From assembly GCA_964020155.1 (NCBI GenBank), contig OZ026560.1, positions 4,576,759-4,601,758 on the forward strand: DNA of 25,000 bases, read 5' to 3'. The translations under genes were made by a program, and so were the position numbers. Below the pieces are notes generated by a model. The model had not been told where the DNA came from. It worked only from the letters and a program-made list of their open reading frames with translations, and searched no databases. The stretch comes from Chondrilla cf. caribensis. Lineage: Eukaryota > Porifera > Demospongiae > Chondrillida > Chondrillidae. Positions 24,164 through 25,000 of this stretch are shown here, piece by piece (within the stretch, counting starts at the first letter, position 1; every line of letters begins with the position of its first letter).

Positions 24164-24297
24164 ATGGCTAGCGGATGTTCTGCTTGCAACGCTCTTTTGA
24201 TCTTTCTACTCGTCGGCATGGTCCAGGAAGGTAACGGGGAACCGCCATTTTCAAAGATTTGCCATCTGGAGGGATATGATGTCAACAACTTGAGAAG
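24164..24297 (+). CDS. First exon of a putative small secreted protein
   Basis: The ATG at 24164 opens 44 codons. A hydrophobic signal-peptide-like segment (NALLIFLLVGMVQ, about residues 9-21) leads into GNGEPPFSKICHLEGYD, then a GTAATG donor after 24297. A possible next exon begins at 24723 after TTGCTACAG. It would add VDDFTYDDAN and a TAA at 24754-24756, giving a 55-aa product, but the true gene may continue beyond the window. I do not recognise the family. The start lies 34 bp from the divergent MRPL24 ATG, so the promoters must overlap. Confidence 0.4.
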
Positions 24298-24847
24298 GTA
24301 ATGAACCGCAGGACGAAGCATATCTAGGCTACACTGGTACCTCAACCCTGCTCGATGCTCGTGTTCTTTTGTTAGTGTGCAAGGTCTTCTTGTTCCGTAA
24401 CGCTGTGAATCCATGTAGTTTAGGGTTGGAACCATTAAAACACTCTTTAATTGTGTATTTCCGATAAGAATGTTACAATCGAGCAGATGAGGAAACCAGA
24501 CCCGAGTTCTGTTGTCTGCGAACTGTACTGCGATGAAAGCTTTATGGTTTTTATTAAACAGTTGTACGTACGTACGTATGTCACACATTTGTCACTGTAG
24601 ACGAAAACGTGACCACTAATTTGTACTGTGTAGCGAACTGCTTCCCGAAGGAATTCCGTATCACTATTCACCACACCCACAGCCCTCGTTGTGAACTCCT
24701 AGAAAAGCTTATTTTGCTACAGAGTGGATGACTTCACTTATGATGATGCTAATTAATGTGTTTGAATTGAAGTATAGGCCAACTAGGCCAGGGTACCTAG
24801 AGAGCCTGTTCGGTCATATTTTAGAACATGTGTGCACAAGGAACTCT
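24298..24847. other. Non-coding stretch after the putative secreted-protein exon
   Basis: Apart from the tentative small second exon near 24723, I see no exon here. Open frames on the minus strand around 24142-24680 have no recognisable content. Confidence 0.4.
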
Positions 24848-24942
24848 GTGTGTGTGTGTGCGTGTGCGTGCGTGTGTGTGTGTGTGTGCATGTGTGTGTG
24901 TGCGTGTGTGTGTGTGTGCGTGCGTGTGTGTGTGTGCGTGTG

Positions 24943-24980
<38 letters not shown>
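24848..24980. repeat. (GT)n microsatellite with GTGC interruptions
   Basis: A GT-rich tract with regular CGTG interruptions running almost to the right end of the window. Confidence 0.93.
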
Positions 24981-24982
<2 letters not shown>

Positions 24983-25000
24983 TGCATGCATGTAGGTGTG

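Overview
The window is nuclear DNA from an invertebrate animal. Genes have short introns with GT-AG ends, a mitochondrial ribosomal protein gene has introns, there is an intact eukaryotic tRNA-Pro, and dinucleotide repeats and short inverted-repeat transposons are dense. An intronless RING/B-box/filamin TRIM gene and the compact, repeat-filled introns make a sponge (demosponge) my best guess. That guess rests on general style, not on a diagnostic gene.

Layout, left to right. A few codons of a minus-strand gene may start at 25-50. On the plus strand, 1084-6384 is a 14-exon FAM227 (FWWh-domain) gene with a tRNA-Pro(TGG) antisense inside intron 4. It converges on an 11-exon acid sphingomyelinase gene on the minus strand (12316 down to 7235). 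About 0.5 kb separates that gene from a divergent, intronless TRIM45-like gene (12825-14549). From 14926 to about 18480 lies a CpG-rich block with two related foldback elements, a tRNA-like sequence and a short telomere-like tract, and I see no credible gene in it. Two minus-strand genes follow in tight tandem: MRPL24 (24129 down to 21594, 5 exons) and an NAAA/acid-ceramidase-family hydrolase (21468 down to 18698, 7 exons), only 125 bp apart. A short secreted-protein exon starts divergently at 24164, 34 bp from the MRPL24 start codon.

All multi-exon models were assembled by hand from splice signals, phase and remembered family similarity. Every exon junction reported stays in frame, and the final lengths (536, 606, 379 and 214 aa) are close to the usual family lengths.

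Functional theme: an acid sphingomyelinase (sphingomyelin to ceramide) and an acid-ceramidase-family enzyme (cleaves ceramides or N-acylethanolamines) lie about 6.4 kb apart on the same strand. Both start codons have a CACGTGAC E-box within 60 bp upstream, resembling the CLEAR element of lysosomal genes.

The most unusual structural feature is that six 5' splice sites in three unrelated genes lie exactly at the edge of long (GT)n tracts, so the donor GT is the first unit of the microsatellite.
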